Assembly (NCBI GenBank): GCA_964455905.1
Contig: CAYVYN010000001.1
Location: 310,001 to 374,000, forward strand
Reading direction: 5' to 3'
DNA length: 64,000 nt
From: CAIJXB01 sp964455905
GTDB taxonomy: Bacteria > Chlamydiota > Chlamydiia > Chlamydiales > Rhabdochlamydiaceae
The translations under genes were made by a program, and so were the position numbers. Under the pieces are notes generated by a model. It was given only the letters and a program-made list of their open reading frames with translations. It made no database searches and was not told the DNA's origin. The stretch's first letter is position 1, and each line of letters starts with the position of its first letter. Of this stretch, positions 54,166-62,758 are shown piece by piece.

Positions 54166-55163
54166 TTACGGGAATTACGGGACAAGATGGCTCGTATTTA
54201 GCAGAGCTTTTAGTCGAAAAGGGGTATGCTGTCACTGGAATGATGAGAAGAACTTCTTCCCCGACTACATCGCGTATTCAAAATCTGCTTTTAAATGGAA
54301 AAATTCAAATAGTTGAGGGAGATCTTTCAGACGGCCACTCTATTAAACACGCTTTAGATATTGCTTCCCCCGATGAAGTGTACAATTTAGCTGCGATGAG
54401 TCATGTTAGAAGCTCTTTTGACATGCCAGAGTATACTGCAGAAGTAAATGGTGTTGCTGTCTTGAGGTTTTTAGAGCAAATTAAAACGTTTTACCCTCAA
54501 GCTCGATTTTATCAAGCGTCTACTTCTGAGCTTTTTGGAAAAACGACAGGATTTCCTCAAAATGAAAAAACGCCGTTTCATCCTAGATCTCCTTATGGGA
54601 TAGCAAAGCTATATGCTTTTTGGAGTGTAGTTAATTATAGAGAGGCTTACGGTCTTTATGCGTGTAATGGGATCTTATTTAATCATGAAAGCCCTCGCAG
54701 AGGCGAAGAGTTTGTCTCTCGTAAAATTTCTAAGGCTGTAGCTAAAATAGCTTTGGGTAAACAAGATCATCTTTTGCTTGGAAACCTCGATGCTAAAAGA
54801 GACTGGGGGTACGCGAAAGAATTTGTTGTTGGAATGTGGCAGATGCTTCAGCAAGAAAAGCCGGAAGATTTTGTTTTAGCGACAGGAAAGACTCAGACAG
54901 TAAGAGAATTTGTCGAAAAAGCCTTTAAAGAAGTGGGAATTTTTTTATCTTGGCAAGGGGCTGGTGTTAAAGAAGAGGGCATAGATTCTAAATCGGGGAA
55001 AGTTCTTGTCTCAATTTGCCCAGATCTTTTTCGTCCTGCAGAGGTTGATATTTTGCTTGGAGATCCGTCTAAAGCAGAACAAAAGTTAGGTTGGAAAGCT
55101 TCTATTTCTTTCGAAGAGCTTGTGGCTCTTATGGTAAAAAGTGATTATAAGGCTTGTTCTTGA
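54144..55163 (+). CDS. gmd: GDP-mannose 4,6-dehydratase
   Basis: A 339-residue extended SDR that converts GDP-D-mannose to GDP-4-keto-6-deoxy-D-mannose, the precursor of fucose, rhamnose and perosamine. NADP motif TGITGQDGSYLAELL, catalytic Thr/Ser and Glu in ASTSELFGK, and Tyr/Lys in SPYGIAKLYA are all present. GILFNHESPRRGEEFVSRKI is a Gmd signature. The start is GTG inside the GT2 gene. ManC at 61421 makes its substrate. A following reductase (for example Fcl or Rmd) is not in this window. Confidence 0.94.
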   Translation: MQRKRALITGITGQDGSYLAELLVEKGYAVTGMMRRTSSPTTSRIQNLLLNGKIQIVEGDLSDGHSIKHALDIASPDEVYNLAAMSHVRSSFDMPEYTAEVNGVAVLRFLEQIKTFYPQARFYQASTSELFGKTTGFPQNEKTPFHPRSPYGIAKLYAFWSVVNYREAYGLYACNGILFNHESPRRGEEFVSRKISKAVAKIALGKQDHLLLGNLDAKRDWGYAKEFVVGMWQMLQQEKPEDFVLATGKTQTVREFVEKAFKEVGIFLSWQGAGVKEEGIDSKSGKVLVSICPDLFRPAEVDILLGDPSKAEQKLGWKASISFEELVALMVKSDYKACS

Positions 55164-56218
55164 AACCATCTCTTTGTATTGATGCCAGAATGCTTTTTTC
55201 TTCCGGAATAGGAACCTATATAAGGAACATAATCCCTTATATAGAGCCTTTTTTTCAAATTACTTTATTAGCAAAAAAAACAGAAATAGAAAGAGTTAAA
55301 AAATTCTATTCATGTCATGTAGTCGGAATTAACTCTTCTATCTATAGTTTCAAAGAGCATTTTGTATTGCCGTATAAAATACCTAAAGTAGATCTTTTTT
55401 GGTCTCCCCATTATAACATTCCTCTTTTGCCAATCAGAGCTAAAAAACGAATCGTAACTATACATGATGTTTGTCATCTAGCAATGCCTGAATTTTTTTC
55501 TAAACTTAAAAGACCTATCGTCCGATTCCTAATAAAGCAAGCGGTTAAAAGGTCAGATCTTATTTTTACCGTTTCTTCTTTTTCCTTACAGGAAATGGTA
55601 AAGTTTTTATGCTTGGAGGAAAAAGAAAAGAACAAGGTAAAAGTAGTTTATAGTGGAGTAGAAAAAAAGAGATACTCAGATAAAATCTCTTTGGAAGAGA
55701 GGAATCTAAAAGCGCCTTTTGTTCTTTATGTCGGAAATTTAAAGCCGCATAAAAATATAAAGAGGCTTCTAGAAGCTTTTTTATTGTTGCCATCTACCTA
55801 TGAACTTGTTTTAGCAGGCCGTAATTTTATGGATGAGGCCCTTTTTTCTCATCCTCGTATTAAGCTTCTAGGAGAAGTAGACGATGAGGTGCTTTCTAGT
55901 TTATATCAAAAAGCAAAGGTGCTTGTTCAACCTTCTCTTTATGAGGGATTTGGACTTACTCCATTGGAAGCTATGCAAGCAGGATGTCCTGTTGTTTCTT
56001 CTCCTAAAGGGGGACTTGTAGAGGCCTCTCGTGGAGCTGCTTTTTATATCAATCCTCTTGATGTTTCTTCTTTAGCAGAAGGAATAAAAGAGGTATTAGA
56101 AAATGCACAGTTAAGAAGCCGCTTAATTCAATCTGGATTTCAAAGGGTAGAAGAGGCGTCTTGGGAAAAAACAGGAAATACTATCAAAGACCTATTGTTA
56201 CAAGAGGCTTTTTCATGA
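55160..56218 (+). CDS. GT4-family glycosyltransferase, first copy
   Basis: A 352-residue GT-B retaining glycosyltransferase. The C-terminal donor domain is clear: FVLYVGNLKPHKNIKRLLEAF, then VLVQPSLYEGFGLTPLEAMQAGCPVVSS with the EX7E pattern (Glu in EGFGLTPLE). The N-terminal acceptor domain begins LCIDARMLFSSGIGTYIRN. The likely start is a TTG at 55160 that overlaps the gmd stop (TTGA) with AAGG upstream; a TTG two codons earlier is also possible. It overlaps the next gene by 4 bases. Probable mannosyl- or deoxyhexosyltransferase. Confidence 0.87.
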   Translation: MKPSLCIDARMLFSSGIGTYIRNIIPYIEPFFQITLLAKKTEIERVKKFYSCHVVGINSSIYSFKEHFVLPYKIPKVDLFWSPHYNIPLLPIRAKKRIVTIHDVCHLAMPEFFSKLKRPIVRFLIKQAVKRSDLIFTVSSFSLQEMVKFLCLEEKEKNKVKVVYSGVEKKRYSDKISLEERNLKAPFVLYVGNLKPHKNIKRLLEAFLLLPSTYELVLAGRNFMDEALFSHPRIKLLGEVDDEVLSSLYQKAKVLVQPSLYEGFGLTPLEAMQAGCPVVSSPKGGLVEASRGAAFYINPLDVSSLAEGIKEVLENAQLRSRLIQSGFQRVEEASWEKTGNTIKDLLLQEAFS

Positions 56219-57321
56219 AGGTAGCTCTTGTTCATGACTGGCTCTTAACAGAAGGGGGCGCTGAAAAATCTTTTTCTGAGATATGGAAGCTTTTTCCGGG
56301 AGATGTGTATACTTTGTTTTATCAAGAAAAAAAGATGGGCTCTTTGCCATTTTCTGTAGACAAGGTCCACACCTCTTTTTTACAAAAACTTCCTTTATCA
56401 GATAGATATCATAGATATCTTTTTCCTTTTTTTCCTTCAGCGATAGAGCAGTTTGGCCTTCTAGACGCGGATCTAATTTTATCAAGCTCGCACGCTGTCG
56501 CTAAAGGAATTCGTAAAAAAAAAGAGCAGCTCCATATTTGTTATTGCTATACTCCTATTCGGTATGCGTGGGATCTTAAAGAAACTTACCTAAAATCGTT
56601 TGGTTTTCTATCTAAGGCTTTAGCTAGCTTTTTGCTAGAAAGGGTCAGAAAGTGGGATTTAGAGGCTTCCTCTAGAGTTGATGAATTTATTGCTATTTCT
56701 CACTATGTGGCTAAAAGAATTAAGAACAATTATAAGAGGGATTCCAAGGTTATCTATCCTCCAGTTTTAATTGACCAGTTTTTTATAGGAAGGCAGAAAC
56801 AAAACTATTACGTTACTCATGCAAGATTTGTTCCTTATAAAAGAATAGATCTTTTGGTTGAGGCTTTTAACCACATGCCAGATAAAAAACTAGTGATCGT
56901 AGGAGAAGGCCCCGAAGAGAAAAACCTTAAAGCTATCGCTAGCAGAAATATTGAGTTTGTCGGTAGAGTCGAAGATAAGGTTTTATACCAGATTTTAGCA
57001 GAGGCTAAAGCCTATGTATTTGCAGCAGAGGAAGATTTTGGGATTGGGGTGGTTGAAGCGTTAGCTTCAGGTCTTCCCGTCATAGCCTTAAAAAAAGGTG
57101 GAGCGGTGGAAATTCTCAAAGAAAATCTTTCTGGTATTTTTTTTCAAGAACCTTCGATTGCTTCATTTATTGAAGCTGTATCTCTTTTTGAGAAAAAAGA
57201 AGATTCTTTTGATCCTTTGTGTATTCAAAGAGAGTCTAGAAGATTTAGCGTAGAAGTTTTTCGGAAGGAATTTTATTCATATATTGAGAAAGTTAGGGAA
57301 GAGGCAAATACTCTTCGATAA
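56215..57321 (+). CDS. GT4-family glycosyltransferase, second copy
   Basis: A 368-residue GT4 enzyme of the WbaZ/mannosyltransferase type. Start ATGA overlaps the previous stop; MKVALVHDWLLTEGGAEKSF is the family N-terminus. RFVPYKRIDLLVEAFNHMPDKKLVIVGEGPEE forms the donor fold and AAEEDFGIGVVEALASGLPVIAL carries the EX7E motif. A decayed piece of this gene (codons around GEGPEEKNLKAIASRNIEFVG) lies 4 kb further on. Confidence 0.88.
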   Translation: MKVALVHDWLLTEGGAEKSFSEIWKLFPGDVYTLFYQEKKMGSLPFSVDKVHTSFLQKLPLSDRYHRYLFPFFPSAIEQFGLLDADLILSSSHAVAKGIRKKKEQLHICYCYTPIRYAWDLKETYLKSFGFLSKALASFLLERVRKWDLEASSRVDEFIAISHYVAKRIKNNYKRDSKVIYPPVLIDQFFIGRQKQNYYVTHARFVPYKRIDLLVEAFNHMPDKKLVIVGEGPEEKNLKAIASRNIEFVGRVEDKVLYQILAEAKAYVFAAEEDFGIGVVEALASGLPVIALKKGGAVEILKENLSGIFFQEPSIASFIEAVSLFEKKEDSFDPLCIQRESRRFSVEVFRKEFYSYIEKVREEANTLR

Positions 57322-57492
57322 AGAGGTTAGGGATCAATCCTAAAGTTTGTCTTGATGATGTTAGATATCGAGAGAGTAAATTATGAGCCCTTTTGCTTTA
57401 TAACTAGTCAAAAGCTTAGTTTTTTCGCCTAGAGCTTTTTTTCTAACTCTTATTTTGAATAGAGATTCTAATAGAGCAAAATAAAAGCAATT

Positions 57493-60400
57493 TCAAACTA
57501 AGAATTCAACAGGCTCTTTCTGTACAAATACACCCTCCAAAGACCACTGTCCTTGTGTAATCCTTGTTTCTTTGGCATCTACGTACTCAAACGGAGCCAC
57601 GCTCGCCAAAGAATATACTGGATTAGGATACATTTCTTCACTGGGTGTTTCTCCAAGGAGTGTTAAATTCAGCTCTTTTGCCCTCTTTAAACAAGCTTCA
57701 TCTAAAACCTCTTCTACCCAATCAGGAGATTGCTCGTGGCAGTAAATACGTTCTTGAAAAAGAATAGGACAAGAGTTCTCTTTATCCCAAAGTAATCGTA
57801 AAATACGTCTGCCTTGAATTTTCCCCTTGGCGTTGACGACGGCAAAAGCTCTATTTTTTCCGTTCATTAAATAGTCCAGTAGGCATTTATTAAGACTAGG
57901 ATTTCCATCTACTCTTTGGCAACTTTCTGACACTTCTGATCCAAGCACCAATAAAAGAGATGGATCATCTGTGTCCACTATCTTCCAATCAGTGTAATAT
58001 TCTTCAGGTTGCTTTATTGGAAGAGCTTTAAGTGTCGCAAGCTTACCTTCTAGATCGTGGATTAACTCAACTCCCGGATTGCTCCTAGATAAACTATTGA
58101 TTAGATTTCTAAGAATTAGCATGGTGTCTTCTAGAGATATGCCTGGTTTCATTAGGTACAAGATTTTTTCTTGGATCCCAAGGAGAGCTATCTTGTTACG
58201 ATTTTCTGGATTTTTTATAGCCTCTTTTATCTTTGCCAAAGATTCTTCTAAAGAAATACAGTTTTTAAAGACTTCTGTAACATAGGGGATGCTGTCTTTA
58301 GGGAAATGGCAGTCTGTTATGATTTTCTGTGTAAAAAAAGCGCAGAAATCAACTGGTTGATCTTGTTTAAGGTATCTTTTATATTGGTGTAAAAAAGGCT
58401 TTAGAGAATACTCTGCTCCGTTTTTCCACAGTTCTTCTAGAGCTGGATCTTTAAAGACCTGTTGTAGGTGTGGATTAGTTTCTTTTTTATATCGGATTTC
58501 TTTAAAAGAGCCATTTAGGATGGACTGTACATAACTTTGTAAAACAGGTTTACAAAGCTTTTTTTCATGAGGGGGGAGCCTTTCGATGGCTGCGGCATAA
58601 GTGAAAATAGCCTCTTTATTTCTGAAATTTTCTTGAAATCTTAGAAATGTAGTGAAAAAATCTTTTTCAGAATCTAATCCGAAGCGATTTATAAATTCTC
58701 TTTCTAAAATACTTAGAAGAGCAGCAGGGTCTTCTAAGTATTTTATTTCCTGATCCTTTTCCAAAGAAAGGCATTGTAATACCATAAGAGCATTTTGATA
58801 GACCGTTTTAGGCAAAGGATTTTCTCCTTTAAATAACAGATTCGTCGCAATAGACTCTTTTTCTTCTGAAGATAGGGTCTTATTTCTAGTGAGGATTACT
58901 AAGCATTCCAAAAGCACATTAATACGACGTATTTCTTTAAAATCTTTATGCTTAAGAATAGCTCCTAATTTCGGATAATGCTCAATCTTTATTAAAGAAG
59001 CTATTAGTATAAGAACTAAAGCATGCTTTGGATTCGCTGTTGATTGAGCGGTGAGATCTTTCCACTTCTCCATGGCTGTATTTTCTTTTAAAGTCTCTAC
59101 TACATCGCCTATCAAAGATCTACGCATAATGGGGTTTCTGAGAGTCAAAAGTCCCTCTATCAGGTTCTTTCCTTTTTCTTGATTTGATAAAGATACTTCT
59201 TTTATTTTACATCCTAAACAAACCAAAGCTAAACATCGCAATGTCTCATGTTTGACTAAGAAATTTTCTTCGCTAAGTAGCGCTTTTCCTTTCTCTTTCA
59301 AAGAGGGAGATTCGATACTATTTATAAAAACTTGCATTTCCAAATCAGTTAAATTTCTATTTTGAAATAAGAGTAGTGAGGGATATGGTAGTTTTGTTTC
59401 AGATTTTTTTATTAAAAATTTTTGACAGTTAAAGACTTCCTGATGTCGAGCCCAAGTAAAGAAAATATGCAAAAGTCCTATTTGGTCCGTAATTTCGTAG
59501 TTTGAAATATATTTTGACAGTCTTTTCTTGTCTTGAGTGGCTGCGACCTTGGCTATTTCGATTAAAGCGGATTGATCTGTGATTTCGTAGTTTTGGATAT
59601 ACTCAGACAATCCACAACCATTTTGCGCCGCTGCGATCTTGGCTATCTCGATTAAAGAGGCTAGATCCGTGATCCAGTAATTTTGGATATATTCAGAAAC
59701 TCCGTGTCCATTTTCTGCTGCTGCGATTTTGGCTATGTCGACTAAAGCGGTTAGATCTGTGATCCTGTAGTTTTGAATATATTTAGAGACCCCTCTACCA
59801 TCTTTCTTTGCTGCGATCTTAGCAATCTCAATTAAAGTAGCCTGATCTGTGATCCTGTAGTTTTGAATATATTTAGAAACGCCCTCCCCACTTTCCTCTG
59901 CTGCGATTTTGGCAATCTCAATTAAAGTAGCCTGATCCGTGATTCCGTAGTTTTGGATGTAGTTAGAAATTTCCGAGCCAGAGTTCTTTGCCACTATCTT
60001 CGCAATCTCAATTAGCCTAGCTTGGTCCTTGATTCCATACTTTGGGATATGTTCAGATATTACGCTCTCACTTTTTTCAGCTAGCACCTTGGCAATCTCA
60101 ACTAAAGCAGCTAGATCCGTGATTTCGTAGTTTTGGATATATTGAGAAGCTCCATATCCATTTTGAGTTACTGCGATTTTGGCAATCTCAATTAAACTAG
60201 CCTGATCTTTGATTTCGTAGTTTTTGATGTGCTCAGAAACTTGCGTTCCATTTTGTGCTGCTGCGATTTTGGCTATCTCGACTAAACCAGGTAGATCCGT
60301 GATTTCGTAGTTTTGGATAAATTCAGAAACTTCATGTCCATTTTCCCCTGATGCTGCAATTTTGGCTATATCGACTAAAGCAGACTGATCCGTGATCCTG

Positions 60401-61116
60401 TAGTTTTGAATATATTTAGAAACTGCATTCCCATCTTCCTCTGCTGCGATCTTGGCAATCTCAATTAAAGCAGACTGATCCGTGATCCCATATTTTTGGA
60501 TGTAGTTAGAAATTTCCCAGCCAGAGTTCTTTGCCACTATTTTGGCAATCTCAATGAGTGTAGCTTGGTCCTTGATTCCATACTTTGGGATATGCAGAGA
60601 CATTCCGTACACACTTTTTTCAGCTATTATCTTGGCAATCTCAACTAAAGCTCGTAGATCCGTGATTCCGTAGTTTTGGATATACTGACAAGCTCCATAT
60701 CCATTTTGAGCTACTGCGATTTTGGCAATCTCAATTAAACTAGCCTGGTCTTTGATTTGGTAGTTTTTGATATAAGCAGAAACCTGCGTTCCATTTTGCG
60801 CTGCTGCGATTTTCGCTACTTCTGCACGTAAAATCTCTTCCTTGTAAATTTCGTCCTTGGATTTTTCTGGCAGGTTACAAGCAATCGAGATCTCATGGTA
60901 AACAATTTCTAGTCTTTTTATATCTTTAGGGCTCAGTTGGCTTTTAACTAAAGCTACCCAATTATTGACAAACTCATTTGTAACTTCCGATACATCGGAT
61001 ACACTCCTTTCAAAAATAGAACGCATTTTCTTTTTAGGAGGTTCTTCTTGGCTAGATACGAAATCTGTTGAGTTTTGAACATCAGATTGTTTAATTGAGA
61101 AGTTAATATTTAGCAT
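57493..61116 (-). CDS. Large protein with fifteen 30-residue repeats, putative host-interaction protein
   Basis: A 1207-residue protein with no signal peptide. Residues 1-100: disordered start with a basic patch (PPKKKMR at 26-32), then helical. Residues 102-552: fifteen 30-residue repeats with consensus KIAAxxxGxxVSxYIQNYxITDQxxLIEIA, probably an alpha-solenoid. Residues 553 to about 1000: helical, repeat-poor. The last 200 residues form a separate mixed alpha/beta domain (TDWKIVDTDDPSLLLVLGSEVSESC, GRRILRLLWD, QERIYCHEQ) that resembles C-terminal domains I recall in large environmental-chlamydial proteins, without known function. It runs against a polysaccharide operon it does not belong to. 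No ribosome binding site of note. Function unknown; a secreted effector is plausible. Confidence 0.8.
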   Translation of the reverse strand: MLNINFSIKQSDVQNSTDFVSSQEEPPKKKMRSIFERSVSDVSEVTNEFVNNWVALVKSQLSPKDIKRLEIVYHEISIACNLPEKSKDEIYKEEILRAEVAKIAAAQNGTQVSAYIKNYQIKDQASLIEIAKIAVAQNGYGACQYIQNYGITDLRALVEIAKIIAEKSVYGMSLHIPKYGIKDQATLIEIAKIVAKNSGWEISNYIQKYGITDQSALIEIAKIAAEEDGNAVSKYIQNYRITDQSALVDIAKIAASGENGHEVSEFIQNYEITDLPGLVEIAKIAAAQNGTQVSEHIKNYEIKDQASLIEIAKIAVTQNGYGASQYIQNYEITDLAALVEIAKVLAEKSESVISEHIPKYGIKDQARLIEIAKIVAKNSGSEISNYIQNYGITDQATLIEIAKIAAEESGEGVSKYIQNYRITDQATLIEIAKIAAKKDGRGVSKYIQNYRITDLTALVDIAKIAAAENGHGVSEYIQNYWITDLASLIEIAKIAAAQNGCGLSEYIQNYEITDQSALIEIAKVAATQDKKRLSKYISNYEITDQIGLLHIFFTWARHQEVFNCQKFLIKKSETKLPYPSLLLFQNRNLTDLEMQVFINSIESPSLKEKGKALLSEENFLVKHETLRCLALVCLGCKIKEVSLSNQEKGKNLIEGLLTLRNPIMRRSLIGDVVETLKENTAMEKWKDLTAQSTANPKHALVLILIASLIKIEHYPKLGAILKHKDFKEIRRINVLLECLVILTRNKTLSSEEKESIATNLLFKGENPLPKTVYQNALMVLQCLSLEKDQEIKYLEDPAALLSILEREFINRFGLDSEKDFFTTFLRFQENFRNKEAIFTYAAAIERLPPHEKKLCKPVLQSYVQSILNGSFKEIRYKKETNPHLQQVFKDPALEELWKNGAEYSLKPFLHQYKRYLKQDQPVDFCAFFTQKIITDCHFPKDSIPYVTEVFKNCISLEESLAKIKEAIKNPENRNKIALLGIQEKILYLMKPGISLEDTMLILRNLINSLSRSNPGVELIHDLEGKLATLKALPIKQPEEYYTDWKIVDTDDPSLLLVLGSEVSESCQRVDGNPSLNKCLLDYLMNGKNRAFAVVNAKGKIQGRRILRLLWDKENSCPILFQERIYCHEQSPDWVEEVLDEACLKRAKELNLTLLGETPSEEMYPNPVYSLASVAPFEYVDAKETRITQGQWSLEGVFVQKEPVEFLV
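59461..60813 (-). repeat. Fifteen in-frame 90-bp repeats with a higher-order duplication
   Basis: The repeats are 30 codons each except number 6, which has 31. Units 1-5 resemble units 7-11 in order (for example AAAQNGTQVSAYIKNY and AAAQNGTQVSEHIKNY; AKNSGWEISNYIQKY and AKNSGSEISNYIQNY). Unit 6 resembles unit 13 (ENGHEVSEFIQNY and ENGHGVSEYIQNY). A block of about 540 bases was therefore duplicated after the 90-bp unit had already diversified. Confidence 0.9.
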
Positions 61117-61225
61117 GAAAAATAAACCTGATTTTAAATAATTGCAATTAAATATAACAAAGAAGCGTTTAAAACAAAATTAATTTAGTTTTTGTGTTTA
61201 TGTAATTAAATAATTTATAGACCGC

Positions 61226-61338
61226 AGGAAAATATTTCGAAGAGAAAAAGTTTAAAGCTATTCCGAGTAAAAACATTGAGTTTGTTGGTAGAGTTAAAGG
61301 TCAGGTTTTATACCGAGCCCTAATAAGAAAATTTTAAA
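61226..61338 (+). pseudogene. Decayed fragment of the second GT4 gene
   Basis: About 100 bases align with 56902-57002 inside the GT4 gene at 56215. Protein: EEKKFKAIPSKNIEFVGRV followed by KGQVLYRAL, against EEKNLKAIASRNIEFVGRV and EDKVLYQIL. It ends in a stop (TAA at 61335) and has no start. The remaining bases of the 304-base spacer (61117-61225 and 61339-61420) hold no gene that I can see. Confidence 0.8.
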
Positions 61339-61420
61339 TGGCGCGTCTTAAATCATTCTAGAGAAGAAAGATGCAAAAAAATAAAGGTGTGCTATAGTCG
61401 GGCTAGACTCGGGAGCTTGT

Positions 61421-62758
61421 ATGAAAATTATTATTTTAGCCGGAGGGAAAGGGGCTCGTCTTTGGCCCTTATCGATGCCCCATTTTCCTAAGCAGTTTCT
61501 GCAAATAGAAGGTGGTTTTTCTTTTCTTCAAAAAACTATTTTGCGTTTTTTAGCCTCCTATGGAGGGGAGAATATTTTCGTAATTACAAGTGATTCGACC
61601 TTTCTTTTAGCTAAAAAACAATGTTTTGAGGTTGATCCTGAAAGGAAGATTACTCTCATTATAGAACCTTCTAGTCGAGGTACGGGTCCCTCTGTTGCGT
61701 TTGCTATACAGTTCCTTCAGGAAAAAAGAGATTTGGACCCGCTAGAGCCTATATTAATTAGTCCTGCGGATGGATTTATTCACCCAGAGGAGGAGTTTTT
61801 AAATACAGTTACTTTTGCTGCAAAAAAAAGTAAAGAAGGTTTTCTTGTTTTATTCGGAGCAACTCCTTCTAAAGTGGAAACGGGATACGGATATATAGAG
61901 ATTGGAGCAGAATACTCGGGCATAGCTAAAGCTCTTCGCTTCATTGAAAAACCATCTCGAGAAGTAGCCGAGATTCTTTTTTTAGATAGACGTATTTTAT
62001 GGAATACAGGTCACCTTTTTACTACAGCCCAAACGTTTTGGCGTGAAGCCTTGATCCATGCACCTTCTTTTGTATCTTCTTTTGAGAAAATGGACGAAAT
62101 TTCATTAGACTATGCTATTTTAGAGAAAAGCCAAAATGTTTTCGTTGTAAAGATGAATGGTCAATGGTCTGATGTAGGCTCTTGGGATAGTGTATATGAT
62201 GTTTTGCCTAAACAACAGGATGGAAATGTCCAACTTGGAAACACAGTGTCTATCGAGTCTAAAAATTGTCTTTTTTCTTCTTCAAAGCGTGTAGTTGTTG
62301 GCATCGGCTTAGAAGATTTGCTTGTTGTTGAAACTGAGGAAGCTGTTTTAGTTTGTAAAAAAGGTTTTTCTCAAAGAGTAAAAGAGGTAGCCCCAATAGA
62401 TAGTTTAACATTTCTTCGGCCTTGGGGTTCTTATAAGGTTCTAGAAGAAACTGATACGTATAAGGTGAAAAAGATCTTTGTTTCACCGGGCAAACGCCTT
62501 AGCCTTCAAATGCATTCTTATAGAAGTGAACACTGGGTTATTGTTAAAGGAGAAGCTTTTGTCGAAGTTGGAGAAAAAACTTTTTTTCTCAAAGAGAATG
62601 AAAATGTATACATTCCTCCCCTTACAAAACATAGACTTTCCAATAAGGGAGGAGACCTTCTAGAGGTTGTAGAGGTTCAGATGGGAGAGCTTCTTGACGA
62701 AGAAGATATTGTTCGATTTGAAGATGATTATGCAAGGCAAGTATGTGTTTTATGTTGA
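61421..62758 (+). CDS. manC: Bifunctional mannose-1-phosphate guanylyltransferase / mannose-6-phosphate isomerase
   Basis: A 445-residue type II PMI-GMP. The N-terminal nucleotidyltransferase (1 to about 270) starts AGGKGARLWPLSMPHFPKQF, the GDP-mannose pyrophosphorylase signature, and has FIEKPSREVAE with catalytic Lys. The C-terminal cupin (about 330-430) carries RPWGSYKVLEE, SLQMHSYRSEHWVIVKGEA and IPPLTKHRLSN for the isomerase. It makes GDP-mannose from fructose-6-phosphate together with a phosphomannomutase (not in this window) and feeds Gmd. Its stop overlaps the next start. Confidence 0.93.
   Translation: MKIIILAGGKGARLWPLSMPHFPKQFLQIEGGFSFLQKTILRFLASYGGENIFVITSDSTFLLAKKQCFEVDPERKITLIIEPSSRGTGPSVAFAIQFLQEKRDLDPLEPILISPADGFIHPEEEFLNTVTFAAKKSKEGFLVLFGATPSKVETGYGYIEIGAEYSGIAKALRFIEKPSREVAEILFLDRRILWNTGHLFTTAQTFWREALIHAPSFVSSFEKMDEISLDYAILEKSQNVFVVKMNGQWSDVGSWDSVYDVLPKQQDGNVQLGNTVSIESKNCLFSSSKRVVVGIGLEDLLVVETEEAVLVCKKGFSQRVKEVAPIDSLTFLRPWGSYKVLEETDTYKVKKIFVSPGKRLSLQMHSYRSEHWVIVKGEAFVEVGEKTFFLKENENVYIPPLTKHRLSNKGGDLLEVVEVQMGELLDEEDIVRFEDDYARQVCVLC

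Noticed and set aside
59461..60813. Regular 90-bp repeats as a possible CRISPR array
   Set aside because: The repeats keep one open frame, vary at the codon level and have no unique spacers, so they are protein repeats.
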